Below are positions 9,169 to 18,634 of a stretch of DNA of 64,000 nucleotides, in pieces. The stretch's first letter is position 1. Each line of letters begins with the position of its first letter. The stretch is from Phenylobacterium sp. (GTDB lineage Bacteria > Pseudomonadota > Alphaproteobacteria > Caulobacterales > Caulobacteraceae). Location: NCBI RefSeq assembly GCF_020253645.1, contig NZ_JADCBG010000110.1:1-64000 (forward strand), given 5' to 3'. The translations under genes and the position numbers were made by a program. The notes beneath the pieces were generated by a model. That model made no database searches. It was not told the DNA's origin and saw nothing but the letters and a program-made list of their open reading frames with translations.

Positions 9169-9697
9169 CCGCTGACAGGCGGCGGATCAGCGCCAGCGCC
9201 TCCGGCGTCGGAAGTCGCTCCACCCGCCGATAGTCCCGGCAGTCATCCGTTCTCGAAACAAGGCCCGCATGGACCATCGAACGGCGCAGCAGGGCGGGAT
9301 CGCCGATCTGGCTGACGACATTCAGCCTGTGGTTGAATTCGATCTCTGAAAAGATGGCGTCCGCCGGGATCCTGGCCCACAGGCCCCAGAGGGCGAGGGA
9401 CTGCAAGGAGGTCCTGGCGGGCCAGGTGGCGAGGCGTCCCTGGTCGTCAAAATGGCGAGCGGTTCGTTCCACCAGGGTGAGGTCCGGCTCTGGCCCGGTC
9501 TCAGGCGTCGGGGGTGAAGGCTCTGCGGCGGTCTGCGCCCGGAAGTGCTGAAAGTTCCGGGCGCCGGCCGCGCGGGCCAGCATGTTCAGCATCTCGACGT
9601 GCCCCGGAGGATCCGTCCGGGCGGCCAGCTGGCTTCGGAGGGATCGGGCCAGGGCCGAGATATCGTCGACTGCAAAAGGCAGGAAGGTTCTGGGCAT
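9164..9697 (-). CDS. DUF2087 domain-containing protein
   Basis: The 177-aa protein has an N-terminal segment (about 10-60, FAVDDISALARSLRSQL...RAAGARNFQHFRAQ) and a C-terminal DUF2087-like domain (about 85-175). That domain contains FSEIEFNHRLNVVSQIGDPALLRRSMVHAGL and ends in YRRVERLPTPEA. DUF2087 resembles a winged-helix fold and occurs at the end of some regulators, but its function is not established. The start was taken as ATG 9695-9697; the track uses an adjacent GTG. It converges on dnaA with only eight bases between the stops. Confidence 0.75.
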   Translation of the reverse strand: MPRTFLPFAVDDISALARSLRSQLAARTDPPGHVEMLNMLARAAGARNFQHFRAQTAAEPSPPTPETGPEPDLTLVERTARHFDDQGRLATWPARTSLQSLALWGLWARIPADAIFSEIEFNHRLNVVSQIGDPALLRRSMVHAGLVSRTDDCRDYRRVERLPTPEALALIRRLSAG

Positions 9698-9882
9698 CAC
9701 GCGTCCTCGTGCTGCGCCTGGCCCGGGGGGCTGTGTCGGGGTCGCCGGCTTCGACCTGGCGCAGGGGAAGAGCGTCAGACGGGGAAGACGTTTGCCTGCG
9801 CAGGTTTAGCTCCCCTTGCGGGGCGGCGACGCCTGGGTGAACTGCGGACCCTGTTCCGCCTTACCCCGGCGCGCCGGATATG

Positions 9883-9914
9883 AAAAGGGGCGGCCGGATC
9901 GCTCCCGCCGCCCC
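9883..9914 (-). terminator. Intrinsic terminator of pnp
   Basis: Read on the minus strand, GGGGCGGC pairs with GCCGCCCC (plus-strand arms 9887-9894 and 9907-9914) and is followed by TTTT. It lies about 27 bases past the pnp stop and closes the rimP-pnp operon. The interval 9698-9882 shows nothing else recognisable. Confidence 0.75.
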
Positions 9915-9940
9915 TCACATGTTCCTGTTGGATCGGTGGA

Positions 9941-12085
9941 TCAGTCCTCGGCTTCCGGCGCGGCGTCTTCCTTCTTGGAGAGATCCTCGCCCGTCTCCTG
10001 GTCGACCACCTTCATGGACAGACGCGTCTTGCCGCGGTCGTCGAAGCCCAGGAGCTTGACCTTCACGGTCTGGCCTTCCTGAAGGACGTCGGAGACCTTG
10101 TTCACGCGGTCCTTTGAGATCTGGCTCACGTGGACCAGGCCATCCTTGGCCCCGAAGAAGTTCACGAAGGCGCCGAAGTCGACGATCTTCACGACCTTGC
10201 CGGTGTAGATGGCGCCCAGTTCAGGCTCCGAGGCGATGGACTTGATCCAGTCGCGGGCGGCGTCGATCTTGGCCTGGTCCGCCGCTGCGATGCGGATGGT
10301 GCCATCCTCGCCGATGTCGACCTTGGCCCCGGTCTCGGCGGTGATCTCGCGGATCACCTTGCCGCCCGAGCCGATCACTTCGCGGATCTTGTCCACGGGG
10401 ATCTTGATGGTCTCGATCTTGGGGGCGAACTCGCCGAGCTGGGTGCGCGGGGCCTCCATGGCCTTGGCCATCTCGCCCAGGATGTGCTGGCGGCCGCCCT
10501 TGGCCTGTTCCAGCGCCTTGCGCATGATCTCCTCGGTGATCCCGGCGATCTTGATGTCCATCTGGAGGGAGGTGATCCCGTCCTCGGTGCCGGCCACCTT
10601 GAAGTCCATGTCGCCGAGGTGATCCTCGTCGCCCAGGATGTCCGAGAGCACGGCGAAGCCGTCCTTCTCCAGGATGAGGCCCATGGCGATGCCGCTGACG
10701 GGCTTCTTCAGGGGCACGCCGGCGTCCATCAGGGCGAGAGAGGCGCCGCACACCGTCGCCATCGACGACGATCCATTGGACTCCAGGACCTCCGACACCA
10801 GGCGAAGGGTATAGGGGAACTCGTCATGGCTGGGGAGCATGGGACGGACAGCCCGCCACGCCAGCTTGCCGTGGCCGACTTCCCGCCGCCCGGGGGCGCC
10901 CATCCGTCCGGTCTCGCCGACGCTGAACGGGGGGAAGTTGTAATGCAGCAGGAAGCGCTCGTAGTACTTGCCCTCCAGGGCGTCGATCAGCTGCTCGTCG
11001 TCGCCGGTGCCGAGGGTGGCGACCACCAGGGCCTGGGTCTCGCCGCGCGTGAACAGGGCCGAGCCGTGGGCCCGGGTCAGCACGCCGACTTCCGAGACGA
11101 TCGGCCGCACCTTGTCCACCGTCCGGCCGTCGATACGGATACCCGTCTCGATGATGTTGCGGCGGACGACCGCGGCCTCGAGCTCCTTCAGCACGCCGGC
11201 CAGCTTCTGGCTGTCGGCGCCGGAGGGGTTGGCCTCGGACTTGGCCAGGGCGGCGACAGCCTTGGCCTTGGCCTGGCCGACAGCGTCGTGCCGCTGGCCC
11301 TTGGCGACGATCTTGTAGGCGGCGGCCAGGTCGGCGCCGATCAGCTTGCGGGCTTCCGACTTCAGGGCCTCGGTATCGTCCGGGGTGAATTCGAAGGGAT
11401 CCTTGGCCGAGTGCTCCGCCAGCTCGATGATGGCGTCGATCACCGCCTGCATGGATTTGTGGGCGAAGGTCACGCCGCCCAGGACCACCTCTTCCGAGAG
11501 CTCCTGGATTTCGGATTCCACCATCATGACCGCGTCGCTCGTGCCGGCGACGACCAGGTCCATGGCCGACTCCTTCATCTGGTCGAGGGTCGGGTTCAGG
11601 ATGTACTCGCCGTTGGCGTAGCCCACGCGCGCCGCGCCGATGGGGCCCATGAAGGGTGCGCCGGACAGCACGAGGGCTGCGGAGGCGGCGACCATGGCGA
11701 CGATGTCGGGATCGTTCTCAAGGTCATGGGCCAGCACGGTGGCGACCACCTGGACCTCGTTCTTGAAGCCCTCGACGAACAACGGCCGTATCGGACGGTC
11801 GATCAGGCGCGAGGTCAGGGTTTCCTTCTGGCTCGGCGCGGCCTCGCGGCGGGGGAAGGAGCCCGGGATCTTGCCCGCGGCGTAGTACTTCTCCTGGTAG
11901 TTCACGGTCAGGGGGAAGAAGTCCTGCCCGGGCTTGGCGCTCTTGGCGTAGACGGCGGTGGCCAGGACCATGGTCTCGCCATAGGTGGCCAGGACGGAAC
12001 CGTCGGCCTGACGGGCCATGCGGCCGGTCTCGAGGGTCAGGGCGCGACCACCCCACTCGATGGTCTTTCTCTTGATATCGAACAT
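9941..12085 (-). CDS. pnp: Polyribonucleotide nucleotidyltransferase (PNPase)
   Basis: PNPase degrades RNA phosphorolytically from the 3' end and is part of alphaproteobacterial degradosomes. The 714-aa product shows two RNase PH-like domains (about 1-150 and 310-550, with [11 protein letters not shown]-like and [18 protein letters not shown] segments). These flank the helical linker and are followed by a KH domain ([22 protein letters not shown]) and an S1 domain ([23 protein letters not shown]). The length is standard. It is the last gene of the cluster, 223 bases after rpsO, with a terminator downstream. Confidence 0.97.
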   Translation of the reverse strand: MFDIKRKTIEWGGRALTLETGRMARQADGSVLATYGETMVLATAVYAKSAKPGQDFFPLTVNYQEKYYAAGKIPGSFPRREAAPSQKETLTSRLIDRPIRPLFVEGFKNEVQVVATVLAHDLENDPDIVAMVAASAALVLSGAPFMGPIGAARVGYANGEYILNPTLDQMKESAMDLVVAGTSDAVMMVESEIQELSEEVVLGGVTFAHKSMQAVIDAIIELAEHSAKDPFEFTPDDTEALKSEARKLIGADLAAAYKIVAKGQRHDAVGQAKAKAVAALAKSEANPSGADSQKLAGVLKELEAAVVRRNIIETGIRIDGRTVDKVRPIVSEVGVLTRAHGSALFTRGETQALVVATLGTGDDEQLIDALEGKYYERFLLHYNFPPFSVGETGRMGAPGRREVGHGKLAWRAVRPMLPSHDEFPYTLRLVSEVLESNGSSSMATVCGASLALMDAGVPLKKPVSGIAMGLILEKDGFAVLSDILGDEDHLGDMDFKVAGTEDGITSLQMDIKIAGITEEIMRKALEQAKGGRQHILGEMAKAMEAPRTQLGEFAPKIETIKIPVDKIREVIGSGGKVIREITAETGAKVDIGEDGTIRIAAADQAKIDAARDWIKSIASEPELGAIYTGKVVKIVDFGAFVNFFGAKDGLVHVSQISKDRVNKVSDVLQEGQTVKVKLLGFDDRGKTRLSMKVVDQETGEDLSKKEDAAPEAED

Positions 12086-12284
12086 TTGGCTTCTTTCTTG
12101 TCCCGCGGGCGTATTCCCGGCGGGGGCGGACAGGGTGTCGGACGACCGAAATCCTCTCCAGGAACGACAGGCGCGGTGAGGATTTCTTTGGAACCCCCGA
12201 CGTAGGACGAAGACCCCCGAATGGGCCTCCGCGCACCGCCCCTGGTCCCCCGGCCTGTCGCGGGGGCGGCGGTGAATGTGGCCA

Positions 12285-12302
12285 GGGCCCCTTGCGGGGC
12301 CC
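12285..12302 (-). other. GC-rich hairpin between rpsO and pnp
   Basis: GGGCCCC (12285-12291), a 4-base loop and GGGGCCC (12296-12302) form a perfect stem directly after the rpsO stop. There is no T-run, so it may be an RNA-processing or stability element. In E. coli the rpsO-pnp spacer holds a terminator and an RNase III site; equivalence here is inference. The rest of the 223-base spacer shows no clear signal. Confidence 0.45.
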
Positions 12303-12308
12303 CGTGAA

Positions 12309-12578
12309 CTATCGGCGCAGGCCGAGCTTCTCGATGATCGCCTGGTAACGGGCGACGTCGGAGGCCTTCAGGTGGTCCAGAAGGCGACGCCTCTGGGACA
12401 CCATCTTCAGCAGGCCCCGACGGGAGTGGTTGTCCTTCTTGTGGCTCTTGAAGTGCTCGGTCAGGTTGGCGATCCGTTCGGACAGGATGGCCACCTGGAC
12501 TTCCGCACTCCCGGTATCGCCTTCGGAGCGACCGTGGGTCTGGATGAGTTCCGCCTTGCGTTCCAGCGTAATCGACAT
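12309..12578 (-). CDS. rpsO: 30S ribosomal protein S15
   Basis: S15 is a primary 16S rRNA-binding protein of the small-subunit platform. The 89 aa match the family exactly in length, with the signature [37 protein letters not shown] and the C terminus [12 protein letters not shown]. It lies between truB and pnp in the conserved order truB-rpsO-pnp, 19 bases downstream of truB. Confidence 0.98.
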   Translation of the reverse strand: MSITLERKAELIQTHGRSEGDTGSAEVQVAILSERIANLTEHFKSHKKDNHSRRGLLKMVSQRRRLLDHLKASDVARYQAIIEKLGLRR

Positions 12579-12597
12579 CGTAAGGTCCCCGCTCTGG

Positions 12598-13527
12598 TCA
12601 GAGGTGAAAGACGCGGGCGGGTTCGAGCCGTCCCATCCGCATCTCGCAGAGCGCCACCAGCGATCCGTCCTCCATGGCCGAAACGGTCCGGGAGCCGGCC
12701 GGAAGCCGGGTCCTCAGGTCGTCAACCTGTCGGGGAACGAGAACGATGGGCCGTCCCTGCTTGAGCCTGAAGGCGTCTTCTGCGGTCACGGCCAGCTCCG
12801 GGATGTCGTCCAGAGCGGTCTCGACCGGAAGCAGGGCCTCCAGGAGGCGGGCCTTATGCCCCAGATCCTCAAGGTTTTCCAGTCCAATCGCCCGGGCCTC
12901 CGTAAAGGGGCCCACCCGGGTCCGCCTCAGGGCGCTGACATGGCCGCAGGCGCCGAGCCGCTTGGCGAGGTCGCGCACCAGGGAGCGGACATAGACGCCC
13001 TTGCCGCAGTCGATCTCGATCTCGACATGATCGGGGTCCGGCGCAGCGGTCACCCTGGCGGTGTGGATGACCACCCGCCGGGGGGCCAGCTCCACAGCTT
13101 CGCCCGCCCGGGCCAGGTCGTAGGCGCGCTCGCCGTCCACCTTGATGGCGGAGTAGGCCGGCGGGACCTGGTCGATCTCGCCGACGAAGTCCGGCAGGAC
13201 CTGCTCGACCTCGGCCGCCGTCGGGCGCGAGTCCGAGGCGGCGCTGGTCTCGCCCTCGCGGTCCAGGGTAGTCGTGGTGCGCCCCCAGGCGATGGTGAAG
13301 CGATAGGTCTTGCCCGCCTCCATCATGAAGCTGACCGTCTTGGTCGCTTCCCCGAGGGCGATGGGCAGGATTCCGGTGGCCAGGGGATCAAGGGTCCCGG
13401 CGTGCCCGGCCTTGCGGGCGTTGAACTGTCGCCGGACCCGGCCCACCGCCTGGGTCGACGTCAGGTCATAGGGCTTGTCCAGGCAGATCCATCCGGAGAC
13501 AGCCTCTCCGCTCTTGCGGCGACCCAT
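12598..13527 (-). CDS. truB: tRNA pseudouridine-55 synthase TruB
   Basis: TruB isomerises U55 in the T-psi-C loop of tRNAs and also acts as a tRNA chaperone. The catalytic Asp is in [19 protein letters not shown] (Asp about residue 47), preceded by the KPYDLTST motif. The [11 protein letters not shown]-like motif reads [17 protein letters not shown], and [14 protein letters not shown] is the conserved RNA-binding segment. The 309 aa fit the bacterial family with a short C-terminal domain. It starts one base after the rbfA stop, indicating tight coupling. Confidence 0.97.
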   Translation of the reverse strand: MGRRKSGEAVSGWICLDKPYDLTSTQAVGRVRRQFNARKAGHAGTLDPLATGILPIALGEATKTVSFMMEAGKTYRFTIAWGRTTTTLDREGETSAASDSRPTAAEVEQVLPDFVGEIDQVPPAYSAIKVDGERAYDLARAGEAVELAPRRVVIHTARVTAAPDPDHVEIEIDCGKGVYVRSLVRDLAKRLGACGHVSALRRTRVGPFTEARAIGLENLEDLGHKARLLEALLPVETALDDIPELAVTAEDAFRLKQGRPIVLVPRQVDDLRTRLPAGSRTVSAMEDGSLVALCEMRMGRLEPARVFHL

Positions 13528-13528
13528 C

Positions 13529-13954
13529 TCAGGCCTCGTCGTCGGTATCTTCGGGGCCCAGGTCGCGTGCGACCTTCGGATCCCGGAACAAGGCGTCCAT
13601 TCGCGCCGCCTCGGTAAAGCTCTCGTCGTGGATGAACCGCAGGTCTGGGGTGAACTTCATGTCGATGCTCCGGCCCAGACGCCCTCTGAGGAACCGGGCG
13701 TGGCGGTTCAGGGCGGAGACCATGCGATCCGCGTCCGCCCCGCCCAGGGGCTCGACGAAGGCATGGGCGTGGCGCAGGTCCGGGCTCATCCGGACCTCGG
13801 TCACGGTCACCGAGACGCCGGCCAGGTCGGGATCCGCGATCTCCTCCTCGCGCAGGATCTCGACCAGGGCGTGGCGTATGAGTTCTCCGGCCCGCAGCTG
13901 TCGCTGCGAGGGTCCGGCCGGGGCGCCGCGACCGGCGCCGGTGTGTCGTTTCAT
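13529..13954 (-). CDS. rbfA: Ribosome-binding factor A
   Basis: RbfA is a KH-type protein that associates with immature 30S subunits and helps 16S rRNA 5'-end maturation. The 141-aa product has the typical start ([26 protein letters not shown]), the conserved [21 protein letters not shown] segment and the [21 protein letters not shown] motif. The acidic tail [11 protein letters not shown] is normal in alphaproteobacteria. It is followed directly by truB and separated from infB by two accessory genes. Confidence 0.96.
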   Translation of the reverse strand: MKRHTGAGRGAPAGPSQRQLRAGELIRHALVEILREEEIADPDLAGVSVTVTEVRMSPDLRHAHAFVEPLGGADADRMVSALNRHARFLRGRLGRSIDMKFTPDLRFIHDESFTEAARMDALFRDPKVARDLGPEDTDDEA

Positions 13955-14059
13955 GGGAAGGTCCCGGATGGCTGGCCCGGACCGCGGATCGGACGCGGGC
14001 TCGGGGAAAGGCGGCGGGTTCTAGTCGGGTGCGACGCCGCTGTCCAGCGGGAGGCCGGG

Positions 14060-14361
14060 TCAGGCGCTCGTGCGCCACCGCAAAAAGGCGATGACCTTCT
14101 GCTCCGCCGCCTTGGTCGGACCGTCCTCCCGCATTTGCAGCGTCAGGACCGAGTGGGGCGGCATGTCGCCGGGCGCGGCGTCGATGTCCGCCGCCCGGTC
14201 CGCAAAGCGGATGACGAGGGGTGGAGGCCTGGAATCTCATGGACGATGATGACGGCGGGTCCGCTCCCGCGGCGCCAGACCGGGCGGGTCCAGGGGCCAT
14301 CCTCGAAGTCGAACCGCTCGCAGGCGGACAGGGCGTCTTCCCAGGCCATGCAGGCCTCCAT
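14060..14361 (-). pseudogene. Decayed dienelactone hydrolase-family gene
   Basis: Reading from ATG 14361, the first frame gives 48 residues of a dienelactone hydrolase N terminus (WEDALSACERFDFEDG, PAVIIVHEIPGLHP). It is then interrupted at a CCCC run (plus-strand GGGG 14218-14221), where one missing base shifts the frame. The next frame continues LVIRFADR and jumps directly to a family C terminus, PPHSVLTLQMREDGPTKAAEQKVIAFLR, ending at the TGA 14060-14062. About two thirds of the usual roughly 290 residues, including the nucleophile and Asp regions, are missing. It starts inside the DUF2939 stop (TGATG). Family identity is from memory of the motif order, not an alignment. Confidence 0.7.
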
Positions 14362-14876
14362 CAGAGCCGGATCTTGAGAGAGGAAAGGTCGCCCTCGAAG
14401 CCGCTCAGTCGCCACCGGCCCGCATTCGACCGACTGAAGATGAGGACGCAGGGGCCATCCCTTCGCTGCGCGGCGCAGACCCGTCCATCGGGCAGGGCCC
14501 TGAGATGGCTGGCGATGGCCAGCGTACCCGGGATCGGCTTGTCCCGGGTGTAGCCATAGGCCTCGGCCACCTGGCGGAAGACCCCCGGCTGGATCAGGGC
14601 GTCCCCTGCAAGGCTGGCGAGGGCGGGAGCCGCTACGAGGCCGAGCCGGCCCAGGTCGAGGCCGTCGACCTTCAGGTGGGAGGCCTCCCGGGCCAGTCGG
14701 GAGGCGATTTCGGCCTTCAGGGCCTCCCGGTCTACGCGGGCGTCGAAGGCCTGCCGGTCCTCGTCCCGGATCGCCACGAGCAGGGCGTGGACGTCATTGG
14801 CCGCCTCAAGACGGCTGGAGGTCGCGCAGGCCGCCAGGAGCCCGAGGAGCCCGAAGAGGACGAGGCGTCTGAGCAT
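14361..14876 (-). CDS. DUF2939-like predicted lipoprotein
   Basis: The 171-aa product starts MLRRLVLFGLLGLLAACATSS, a lipoprotein signal with lipobox LAAC (Cys about 17). The remainder (DVHALLVAIRDEDRQAFDARVDREALKAEI...) matches the DUF2939 pattern of an N-terminal helix with alternating Asp/Leu followed by a compact domain. The ending GRWRLSGFEGDLSSLKIRL is plausible for the same family. Its function is unknown. The start was moved from 14990 to 14876 on the signal peptide. It is inserted, with the dienelactone hydrolase remnant, between infB and rbfA, same strand. Confidence 0.75.
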   Translation of the reverse strand: MLRRLVLFGLLGLLAACATSSRLEAANDVHALLVAIRDEDRQAFDARVDREALKAEIASRLAREASHLKVDGLDLGRLGLVAAPALASLAGDALIQPGVFRQVAEAYGYTRDKPIPGTLAIASHLRALPDGRVCAAQRRDGPCVLIFSRSNAGRWRLSGFEGDLSSLKIRL

Positions 14877-14899
14877 GGACCTCCCCGTTTGGGCGCATC

Positions 14900-17860
14900 C
14901 TAGAGGCTGCGCTTGACCTCTTCGATGGTGAAGCACTCGATGATGTCGCCTTCCTGGATGTCCTGGAAGCCCTGGAAGGCCATGCCGCACTCGACGCCGT
15001 TGCCCACCTCGGCCACCTCTTCCTTGAACCGCTTGAGGGTCTGAAGGACGCCCAGCTCGAGGACGACAATGTCGTCGCGCACGATCCGGACGCGGGCGCC
15101 GCGCCGGACCACGCCCTCGGTGACGCGGCAGCCGGCCACCTTGCCCACGCGGGTGATGTCGAAGACCTGCAGGACGCGCGCATTACCGAGGAAGGTTTCC
15201 CTCTGCTCCGGCGCCAGCAGGCCGGACATCACGCCCTTCACGTCATCGAGCAGGTCATAGATGATGGCGTAGTAGCGGATCTCCACTCCCTCGCGCTCGG
15301 CGAGCTGGCGGGCCTGGCTGGTGGCGCGGACGTTGAAGCCCAGGATGGGCGCCCCCGACCCCTTGGCCAGCATGACGTCGCTTTCGCTGATCGCGCCGGC
15401 GCCGGACAGGATGACCCGGGCCCGGACCTCATCTGTGGCCAGCTTGTCCAGGGAGCCGACGATGGCTTCCGCGGACCCCTGGACGTCGGCCTTGATGATG
15501 ACCGGCATCTCCGAGATCTTCTTGTCCTGCATCTTGGCCATGAAGTCCGCCATGGAGACGCCGCCGCCCACCGGGGCCCCGGCCTTCTCGCGTTTCAGGC
15601 GGATCCGGTACTCGGTCAGTTCGCGGGCGCGGGCTTCTGAGTCCACCACCGCGAAGGCCTCGCCGGGTGCGGGAGCGCCGTCGAGGCCGAGAACCTCCAC
15701 GGGCTCGGAGGGGCCTGCGGCGGGCACCTGCTCGTCACGCTCGTTCAGGAGCGCCCGGACACGACCGAAGTTGGCCCCCGCCACCACGATGTCGCCGCGC
15801 TTCAGCGTACCGCGCTTGACCAGAACCGTGGAGACGGCGCCGCGACCCCGGTCGATCTTGGACTCGATGACCACGCCTTCGCCGGTCCGGTCCGGGTTGG
15901 CCTTCAGTTCAAGCACCTCAGCCTGCAGCAGGATGGCCTCGATGAGGTTCTCAAGCCCGGTCTTCTTCAGCGCCGAGACCTCGATGATCTGGGTATCGCC
16001 GCCGAGGCTCTCGGCCACCACTTCATGCTGCAGGAGCTCGTTGATGACGCGGGTCGGATTGGAATCCGGCTTGTCCATCTTGTTGACGGCCACGATGAGC
16101 GGCGTCTTCGCCGCCCGGGCGTGTTGAATGGCCTCGATCGTCTGGGGCATGACCCCGTCGTCGGCGGCGACCACCAGGACGACGATGTCCGTCACGTCCG
16201 CGCCCCGGGCCCGCATGGCGGTGAAGGCGGCGTGGCCGGGGGTGTCCAGGAAGGTCACCTTCTGGCCGTCGGGCAGCTTCACCTGGTAGGCGCCGATATG
16301 CTGGGTGATGCCGCCATGTTCCCCGCCGGCCACGTCGGCCTGGCGCAGCGCGTCGAGCAGCGAGGTCTTGCCGTGGTCGACATGGCCCATGACGGCGACC
16401 ACGGGCGCGCGCGCCTCCATGTTCTCGTCGACATCCTCCGCGCCGAGGAAGCCTTCCTCGACGTCAGAGTCGGACACGCGCTTCACGGTGTGGCCGAACT
16501 CGGTGGCGATCAGCTCTGCCGTGTCGCTGTCGATCACGTCGTTGATCTTCACCATCATGCCCTGGCGCATCAGGAACTTGATGACGTCCACGCCGCGGGT
16601 GGCCATCCGGTTGGACAGCTCCGCCACGGTGATCACGTCCGGGATGACCACCTCGCGGGCAACCCGCGCCTGCTCCTGGACCCCGCCCTTGCGCTTTTCG
16701 CGCTCACGCTCCCGGGCCCGGCGGACCGAGGCGAGGGACCGCATCCGCTCGACGGCGCCCTCGTCGTCCCCGGCCACCGCCTGGATGGTCAGGCGGCCCT
16801 CGCGGCGCTGGGTGGCGCCCTTGGCGCGGCTGATCGGCTTGCCGGCCGCGTTGGCGGCCTTGCGGCGCGTATCCTCGTCCTCGTCGGTGCGCCGGTCGAG
16901 GGTCTGGGAGCCAGGCCTCGGGGCCTGGCGTGCTGCGCGCTGAATCTCCGGGGTTGCGGGCGCGGCCGCAGGCGTCAGACGCGGCGGTCGCGGTCCTCCC
17001 GGACGAGCCCCGTCCCGCGCGCCCGGCGCGGGGCGGGGCGCCAGGGCCGAGTAACGGACGGTCTCCCCGCCCGGCGCGGCGGGGCGCGGCGGACGCGGTC
17101 CGCGGTCGCCGTCCCGGGGCCGTTCCGGTCCGCCGCGGTCGCGGAGGGGCTGATCGGCGCGAGGCGACCGCTGCCCGAAGCTGGTGTTCTCGAAGCGGCC
17201 CTGCGGGCGCTCGGGCCGGTAGGTCGTCGTGGTCGGCCGGTCATCCCGCCGTTCGCGGGAGGGTTCGTAGGTCCGGGTCTGGCCGGGAGCCGGCGTCCGT
17301 CCCGCCTCGCCCGCAGGCCGCGCCGCAGCAGGGGCGGCGGGGGCTGGCGACGGCTGCGGGGACGACGCCTCGGCCGGAGCGGCGACGGACGGCGTGGCGG
17401 GCCCATCCCTCGGGGCGGGCGCCGGCGCGGCGGCGGCTTCCGCCTGCGCCGCGGCCGCGCGGACGGCGACCTCCGCCCTCGCGGCGGTTTCGGCCCGGGC
17501 CCGGGCCTCGGCAGCCTGTCGGGCCTGGTGCTCGCGGGCGAGTTCGATGGCCCTTTGCCGGGCCTTCAATTCATCTGCGGAGAGGCCGCCGTCGGCGCTG
17601 GACGCCGGCGCGACAGGGCGCGGCGCCGCCGGCGCAGGACCGCGGCGTTCCGACGGCGAGGGCGCGGCCAGATTGCCGGGCCCCGAACCCGCGGTGCGGG
17701 CGCGCTTGGTCTCGACGACCACGGTCTTCGAGCGGCCATGGCTGAAGCTCTGCTTCACCGTGCCGGCGCTGACCGAGCCGGCGCCGAGACGCGGCTTCAG
17801 GGTCAGGGGCTGGCGTCCGCCGGGGGCGGAAGGACGGCCGTTGTCTTTTTCGTCGCTCAT
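14900..17860 (-). CDS. infB: Translation initiation factor IF-2
   Basis: IF-2 is the GTPase that brings initiator fMet-tRNA to the 30S subunit and promotes subunit joining. The 986-aa protein has a long, low-complexity Ala/Pro/Arg/Glu-rich N-terminal half (about 1-400), the usual alphaproteobacterial extension. The IF2N motif [23 protein letters not shown] comes next, followed by the GTPase domain with [22 protein letters not shown] and NKMDKP. Domains II-IV follow, ending with [11 protein letters not shown]. It is downstream of ylxR in the nusA operon. Confidence 0.98.
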   Translation of the reverse strand: MSDEKDNGRPSAPGGRQPLTLKPRLGAGSVSAGTVKQSFSHGRSKTVVVETKRARTAGSGPGNLAAPSPSERRGPAPAAPRPVAPASSADGGLSADELKARQRAIELAREHQARQAAEARARAETAARAEVAVRAAAAQAEAAAAPAPAPRDGPATPSVAAPAEASSPQPSPAPAAPAAARPAGEAGRTPAPGQTRTYEPSRERRDDRPTTTTYRPERPQGRFENTSFGQRSPRADQPLRDRGGPERPRDGDRGPRPPRPAAPGGETVRYSALAPRPAPGARDGARPGGPRPPRLTPAAAPATPEIQRAARQAPRPGSQTLDRRTDEDEDTRRKAANAAGKPISRAKGATQRREGRLTIQAVAGDDEGAVERMRSLASVRRAREREREKRKGGVQEQARVAREVVIPDVITVAELSNRMATRGVDVIKFLMRQGMMVKINDVIDSDTAELIATEFGHTVKRVSDSDVEEGFLGAEDVDENMEARAPVVAVMGHVDHGKTSLLDALRQADVAGGEHGGITQHIGAYQVKLPDGQKVTFLDTPGHAAFTAMRARGADVTDIVVLVVAADDGVMPQTIEAIQHARAAKTPLIVAVNKMDKPDSNPTRVINELLQHEVVAESLGGDTQIIEVSALKKTGLENLIEAILLQAEVLELKANPDRTGEGVVIESKIDRGRGAVSTVLVKRGTLKRGDIVVAGANFGRVRALLNERDEQVPAAGPSEPVEVLGLDGAPAPGEAFAVVDSEARARELTEYRIRLKREKAGAPVGGGVSMADFMAKMQDKKISEMPVIIKADVQGSAEAIVGSLDKLATDEVRARVILSGAGAISESDVMLAKGSGAPILGFNVRATSQARQLAEREGVEIRYYAIIYDLLDDVKGVMSGLLAPEQRETFLGNARVLQVFDITRVGKVAGCRVTEGVVRRGARVRIVRDDIVVLELGVLQTLKRFKEEVAEVGNGVECGMAFQGFQDIQEGDIIECFTIEEVKRSL

Positions 17861-17914
17861 GCGCTCGCTTTACATCCGGCCGGACATTTCCGGCCCACTT
17901 CACAATCCCATGCC

Positions 17915-18634
17915 TCAGGCTGGAGTCCCCGCCCCGGAGGCCGAGGGAGTCATCTCGGTCCAGGACGCCGGAACCAGGGGCCGGAAGCCTGAAAGCCGCT
18001 GGACATCCACTGTCCAACGGTCGGCGCCCCGTCCCGCAAGGAAGGCGGTGTGTATCACATTCTCGCCCCCCAAGGCCAAACTCAATTCTTCCCCCGTCCA
18101 GAGCGCCGCCAGACCGGGCTCCAGGGCCGCCTTCCGCGCCGCGGCGAGGATCTTCCGGCGCCCCTCCGGCGCTCCGTCCGCAGCCTCCACCAGCCAGGCG
18201 ACGCGTCCGCCCGAGAGCGCCGACTGAACCTTTTCGAACCCGAACACCACCTCTCCGGCCCGACGGGCAAGGCCCAGTCCGTCGAGAAGCCGGCGCAGCA
18301 GGAGGTGCTCCACCTGATCCGCCAGTTCCGGGTCCGCCTTCAGCGCGGTCCGCGCCGCGCGACTGAAAAGCCCCCTTCGGGCGGCCGACTCCACCGAAGC
18401 CCGGTCTGCGGCCACCCAAAGCCCGCGGCCCGGAAGCCGCCCCGCCAGGTCCGGCGTCACCCGGCCGTCCGGGCCCGCCGCGAACCTGATCATGGCTTCC
18501 CGCCGGCGCACCTCGCCGGAAACAAGGTCACGGCTCTGGCGTGAGGCCTCTGCGTGAGTCCGCGGCGCTCCGGGGCCGGGCGGCGGCGAGGTGGTCGCGC
18601 GACGGTTCACCCCCGGTTCAGGCCTCGCGCGCAC
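17915..18634 (-). CDS. YlxR/DUF448 RNA-binding protein with L7Ae-like C-terminal domain
   Basis: The first part (about 25-100) matches the YlxR family: a basic start, EAMIRFAAGPDGRVTPDL and LPGRGLWVAADRASVESAARRGLFSRA. The second part (about 105-200, LLRRLLDGLGLARRAGEVVFGFEKVQSALSGG) resembles an L7Ae/YlxQ-type RNA-binding fold, a fusion usual in alphaproteobacteria. The normally conserved Cys of the N-terminal RxCxVT motif is absent; here it reads RQSRDLVSGE. The role is probably ribosome or RNA related. The start is uncertain: GTG 18634 overlaps nusA by 17 bases, while GTG 18610 lies just after the nusA stop. It sits between nusA and infB. Confidence 0.82.
   Translation of the reverse strand: MRARPEPGVNRRATTSPPPGPGAPRTHAEASRQSRDLVSGEVRRREAMIRFAAGPDGRVTPDLAGRLPGRGLWVAADRASVESAARRGLFSRAARTALKADPELADQVEHLLLRRLLDGLGLARRAGEVVFGFEKVQSALSGGRVAWLVEAADGAPEGRRKILAAARKAALEPGLAALWTGEELSLALGGENVIHTAFLAGRGADRWTVDVQRLSGFRPLVPASWTEMTPSASGAGTPA

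Noticed and set aside
10130-12205. 691-aa plus-strand ORF antisense to pnp
   Set aside because: His/Gly/Leu-rich translation typical of antisense frames in GC-rich genes; pnp on the other strand has full motifs.
16025-17992. 655-aa plus-strand ORF antisense to infB
   Set aside because: Low-complexity Arg/Gly product opposite a clear IF-2 gene.
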